NCBI RefSeq assembly: GCF_000003195.3
Contig: NC_012870.2
Span: 19,088,501 to 19,152,500 of the forward strand
Direction of reading: 5' to 3'
Source: Sorghum bicolor
Lineage: Eukaryota > Streptophyta > Magnoliopsida > Poales > Poaceae
Length of the DNA: 64,000 bases
Under the pieces are notes generated by a model. The model ran no database searches and was not told the DNA's origin. It saw only the letters and a list, made by a program, of their open reading frames with translations. Position numbers and translations under genes: made by a program. This document shows, piece by piece, positions 61,201-64,000 of the stretch (the first letter of the stretch is position 1; every line of letters begins with the position of its first letter).

Positions 61201-61564
61201 CTTCATAAGAATTGCTGACCCTCAAGAACCAGTCTTTCCACCCTACGGTAGGGCTGGGCCAAGAGCGAAAAGTGTCTTTCCATAGATCTATAGAAAAGTT
61301 TTCAGCCCTAAAGGGGATTCTATTGGTTTCTGCGTTGATAAGATTGGTTGGATCTGAATCCCCTAGAGGACCGAGACATTGAAGGTGTGGTTGATCGGTG
61401 GGGATGACAATTTTATTGGACAACTCCTAGTGATTTTGGGGGAATAAAAATACAAAGAAAAAGGAAAAGGGGAATATTCAGTAAGATGAATCGCGGATGA
61501 ATAGGAATATACACAGAAGATGAGATGGAAGTCTGACCTCAGAGACGACGAAGCCAATGGCCAT
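58277..61564 (-). CDS. Antisense plant-mobile-domain (PMD) gene carried by the Tat element
   Basis: Multi-exon gene opposite to gag-pol. Proposed exons: 61564-61538, 61426-59969, 59892-59692, 59606-59243, 59194-59045, 58972-58277. The first ATG after the TATA box gives a nine-codon exon 1 (MAIGFVVSE). Exon 2 (486 codons, open) carries a PMD-like domain: WKDTFRSWPSP, AASYFWSDTLNAFVFGHG, PTLADVAMLTGLD and WPLGRY-type blocks. A Pro/Gln/Ser-rich linker with a KRKGVKSTRAETKRQK nuclear-localisation-like patch follows. The C-terminus is a heptad-rich coiled coil (EEILFQAAHLESRQLQ onward). The exon 3 donor appears to be GC. The exon 4/5 junction is out by one base with the best splice sites, so that part is unresolved. 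PMD proteins (MAIN/MAIL in Arabidopsis) act in transposon silencing; function here is unknown. Confidence 0.75.
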
Positions 61565-61713
61565 CTTGTCGTGAAGAGGACGTTGGAGGGCACCGGAGTT
61601 GATGAAGAGGAGTGCTTGTCGGAGATCTTGAAGGTTGTAAATGGCGCCGCCACTGGAAAAGCAAAGTTGGATAGTAGAATGGTGTAATGGGGGAGGAGTA
61701 CCCAAGAAGGAAC

Positions 61714-61721
61714 TATTTATA
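61714..61721 (-). promoter_or_regulatory. TATA box of the antisense PMD gene
   Basis: TATTTATA on the plus strand reads TATAAATA on the minus strand, a perfect plant TATA box. It lies 150 bp upstream of the PMD ATG at 61564, with no intervening ATG in the leader. It lies outside the LTR, so the antisense gene seems to have its own promoter. Confidence 0.7.
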
Positions 61722-61799
61722 GGACAAGATGGGCAAGGGCAAATCCGACTTATCTCTTTGCCGCATCCGAGAAGCCCGAGGGTACTCAGGTGGATATGG

Positions 61800-62203
61800 T
61801 AACTGTTCGCACGGTAATCCAGGGATTGTGCAGGTGATTTGACGGGAAGCGGTCATTATCTGAAGATATTTTACTGTGCGAGATCTCCTGGTCGGTCCAT
61901 CGGCGATATTCTATAACGGTCATCTTGCCGATGGGCGGATAGAGGGGAGGTAACCGTTTTTGCGAATATCCTGGTCAGAGCATCGGCAGATCTTTGTAAC
62001 GGTATTGTTGCCGATGTACGACCAAGAAAGATGCCCGTTTAGGAAGTTGGGGATTTCGAGGAATCTGCGGAGGATTAGGATCAGAGTTGTCCAGATTGAG
62101 GTTGTCGGTTACCAGATTAGGAGCATTAATTGCGGAGAAGGCATCATTACTGCAGAGAATTTCGGAGCATTAATAGTTTTATACTCCGAAACTGGGGGGC
62201 ATG
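61800..62203. other. Tat element 3' non-coding region and polypurine tract
   Basis: Non-coding spacer between the antisense promoter and the 3' LTR. It contains several GCCGAT/ATCGGC words. ACTGGGGGGC just before 62204 is the probable polypurine tract priming plus-strand synthesis. Confidence 0.6.
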
Positions 62204-62825
62204 TGTTGACACCATTTTTGGGCACGTGTCTAGGATGGCAGGATAGGGTGGCAGTACGATGCGGGTTGCTGATGAGGATGGTTGCCGATGAGGGAGAGAT
62301 TGAATGTGACTAAGTCCACAGACAGTAATATGGTGCCGATGGCTGGATAAAAAGGTCTGCCGATGACTATGGCAAGGGGATTGCCGATGATGCGAAGGAG
62401 GAGTCCGGAAGCTGCCAGTTGTCATGTGGAGGAGTTTCGGTTTGTCACGAAGGATAGTTTTATTATTTCCTTAATTATTTGCATCGTTTTGTATACGGAT
62501 TCTGTGTAATTTGGAATTCGAATTCTAATCGTGTCTGGTTGTAGCTCTTTGAGCAGAGTATAAATATAAACCCTAGGACCTTGTAATAATCAATCAAGAA
62601 ATCAATAAAACACACGTTCTTAGGAATTCGTCGACTTAAGCTCGGCGTGTTCTCGAGTTCCGCGTGAGTACCTCTTAGCCGTGACATCCGGGCGCATCGC
62701 TGTTGTCAGGACTAAAGTATTCGAGTTATCACCTTTGCCGATAGCAAGGTCAAATCGGCTGGCACGCCTTAACGTTTGAATCGGGTATTAGCCCTTTGTG
62801 TTTGCAGATCAGTTTTGCATCAACA
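62204..62825 (+). repeat. 3' LTR, 622 bp
   Basis: Matches the 5' LTR with six transitions and lacks 66 bp just after the AATAAA signal. Followed by the target copy GTAAG at 62826-62830. Confidence 0.95.
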
Positions 62826-62936
62826 GTAAGCAACACTACCTTGCGATGATGAACAAACACCTTATTCAATTATCTCATCTTATATCAGACTAATAAAAGC
62901 ATTGACGTGTTGACTTCGCACCACCTATTTGCATCA

Positions 62937-63699
62937 TCAGCCTCCGTACTTGGCCTTGTAATCCTTCCACAGCTGCTGCACGGTCTTCCCCAGGATCTGC
63001 GCGAAGAAATCGTCGGTGTAGCCGCCCTTCATCTTGGCGTTGAGCAGCGCGACGAAGCCCGGCTTCAGCGAGTCGCAGTAGTCCAGGAACCTCGCCGTCA
63101 CATCATACCCCTGATCCCACCGATCTCCCTGCCCCGGCTTCACCCAGTGCGACGGTGCGTACCCGGCCTTCAGCCGCACGTAGTCGGCGATGCCCTCGAT
63201 GAGGCCGCCGTTCGCCTTGCCCTGCCCGTCCCACTGCCACACGTGCGTCGTCTCGTGGTACAGCACGCCGGTGACCTATATAGGATGGCACACGGCGCAC
63301 AGAGATGATGTGTTCATTTAGAAACGGAGACGCTTCCTGATGAATTTATGATGAATTTACCTCCGTCTTGACGTCGCCGGAGTAGTTACCGACGTACTGG
63401 GTGCTGAGGTGGATCCGGTTGGCGCTCGTGAAGGCCACGCCGCCGATGTCCTCGACGACGAGGGTGATGGCGTCGACGGGCTTGCGATCGGCGGGGCTGC
63501 GCTGGTTGAAGGTGTTCCAGATGAATGTGGACGCGTCGGAGAGGACCTGCTTGGCGTAGTTGACGCCGACGGCCTGGTCGAACCGCTGCCCGCCGGGGGT
63601 GTTGGACGCTGTGTTCGTCGCATCGAACGTGACGGCGCCGGCCGTTGCGGCGGCCAGCGCCAGGAGGGAAGCCACCGTGGCGACGTGAAGCTTGTTCAT
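62937..63699 (-). CDS. Basic secretory protein (PR-17 family), copy 3
   Basis: Two exons, 63699-63361 and 63275-62937, give 225 residues. A signal peptide (MNKLHVATVASLLALAAATAGA) precedes the BSP domain with HETTH (HExxH), EGIADYVRL, GYDVTARFLDYCDSL and QILGKTVQQLW. The exon 2/intron position is identical to copies 1 and 2. The first half of exon 1 looks closer to copy 1, the rest closer to copy 2. A minus-strand TATATAA at 63777-63783 is a good TATA box. The Tat element inserted about 110 bp beyond the stop codon and may sit in or near its 3' UTR. Function as for copy 1. Confidence 0.92.
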
Positions 63700-63783
63700 C
63701 TCTTGTGCAGCTGGAGCTGCTGCTGGGGCTTCTTGTTGCTAAGTTGGTTAGCTACTTTGCTGTGGTTGGGAGTTTATTATATA

Positions 63784-64000
63784 GAGCGTAATAGGTAAAG
63801 ATGTGACGAGATTTTTTATGTTTTTTGGCGATGGTAGGTGATGATATGTTTGTGTAGAAAGAAAAGATTGAACCTTACGTAGGGTTTGGTCCGGTCAAAT
63901 AGCTAGACTGACTTAGACTTGTTCCTGTTTGGATATGTTTTTATTTCTATGATCTAGAAACTTGGTGTGGAAGAATTGAAAGCCATGTGCCATTTTTTTT
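63784..64000. other. Upstream flank of BSP copy 3
   Basis: Promoter side of BSP copy 3; nothing else recognised up to the window end. Confidence 0.4.

Larger units (their letters stand above)
50509..62825 (+). mobile_element. Tat-lineage Ty3/gypsy LTR retrotransposon, 12.3 kb, with antisense gene
   Basis: Bounded by LTRs (TGTTGACACC...GCATCAACA) and the 5-bp target duplication GTAAG (50504-50508, 62826-62830). Order: 5' LTR, primer-binding region, gag-protease, pol with RT, RNase H, a second RNase H and integrase, then an antisense gene, a G-run, and the 3' LTR. Two RNase H domains and an extra antisense gene are features of the plant Tat lineage. LTRs differ by six transitions over 622 aligned bases plus one 66-bp indel (hand count), so the insertion is recent. 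Pol carries two stops, so the copy is not autonomous. Confidence 0.93.

Overview
This window is nuclear DNA from a panicoid grass, most likely Sorghum or a close Andropogoneae relative. The genes have spliced, GC-biased grass-type exons and grass-type seed and defence families. The intergenic space is packed with grass MITEs, a LINE and LTR retrotransposons. All assignments come from reading the sequence and translated frames; no database search was run.

Layout. 0.6-2.2 kb: a TIP3-type seed vacuolar aquaporin (minus), with a promoter carrying TATA, G-box and RY motifs. 2.2-9.6 kb: intergenic, with a tRNA-derived SINE, three copies of one MITE family, and a 4.16-kb solo LTR that split one MITE. 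9.6-11.8 kb: a three-exon LRR receptor-like pseudokinase (minus). 11.8-20.3 kb: intergenic, with a hAT non-autonomous element, Stowaway elements and a tiny truncated LINE. 20.3-28.5 kb: a 15-exon gene for the chloroplast import protein TIC110 (plus). 29.3-31.6 kb: a divergent intronless ubiquitin-S27a fusion (minus), head-to-head with a small G-patch protein gene (plus).

32.9-63.7 kb holds three same-strand genes of the basic secretory protein (PR-17) family. They were spread apart by insertions: a decayed L1-type LINE (about 35.5-42.5 kb), a non-autonomous TIR element (about 42.9-46.5 kb), and a young 12.3-kb Tat-lineage Ty3/gypsy element (50.5-62.8 kb).

The most unusual object is the Tat element. 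It has 688/622-bp LTRs with a 5-bp target duplication, an intact gag-protease ORF, a pol broken by two stops, and two RNase H domains. On its antisense strand is a multi-exon gene for a plant-mobile-domain (PMD) protein with a C-terminal coiled coil and its own TATA box. The hexamer GCCGAT/ATCGGC occurs roughly 100 times across this element, in LTRs, gag, pol, antisense gene and spacers, but rarely elsewhere. I propose, as inference only, that the motif and the antisense protein could form a self-recognition or anti-silencing system.
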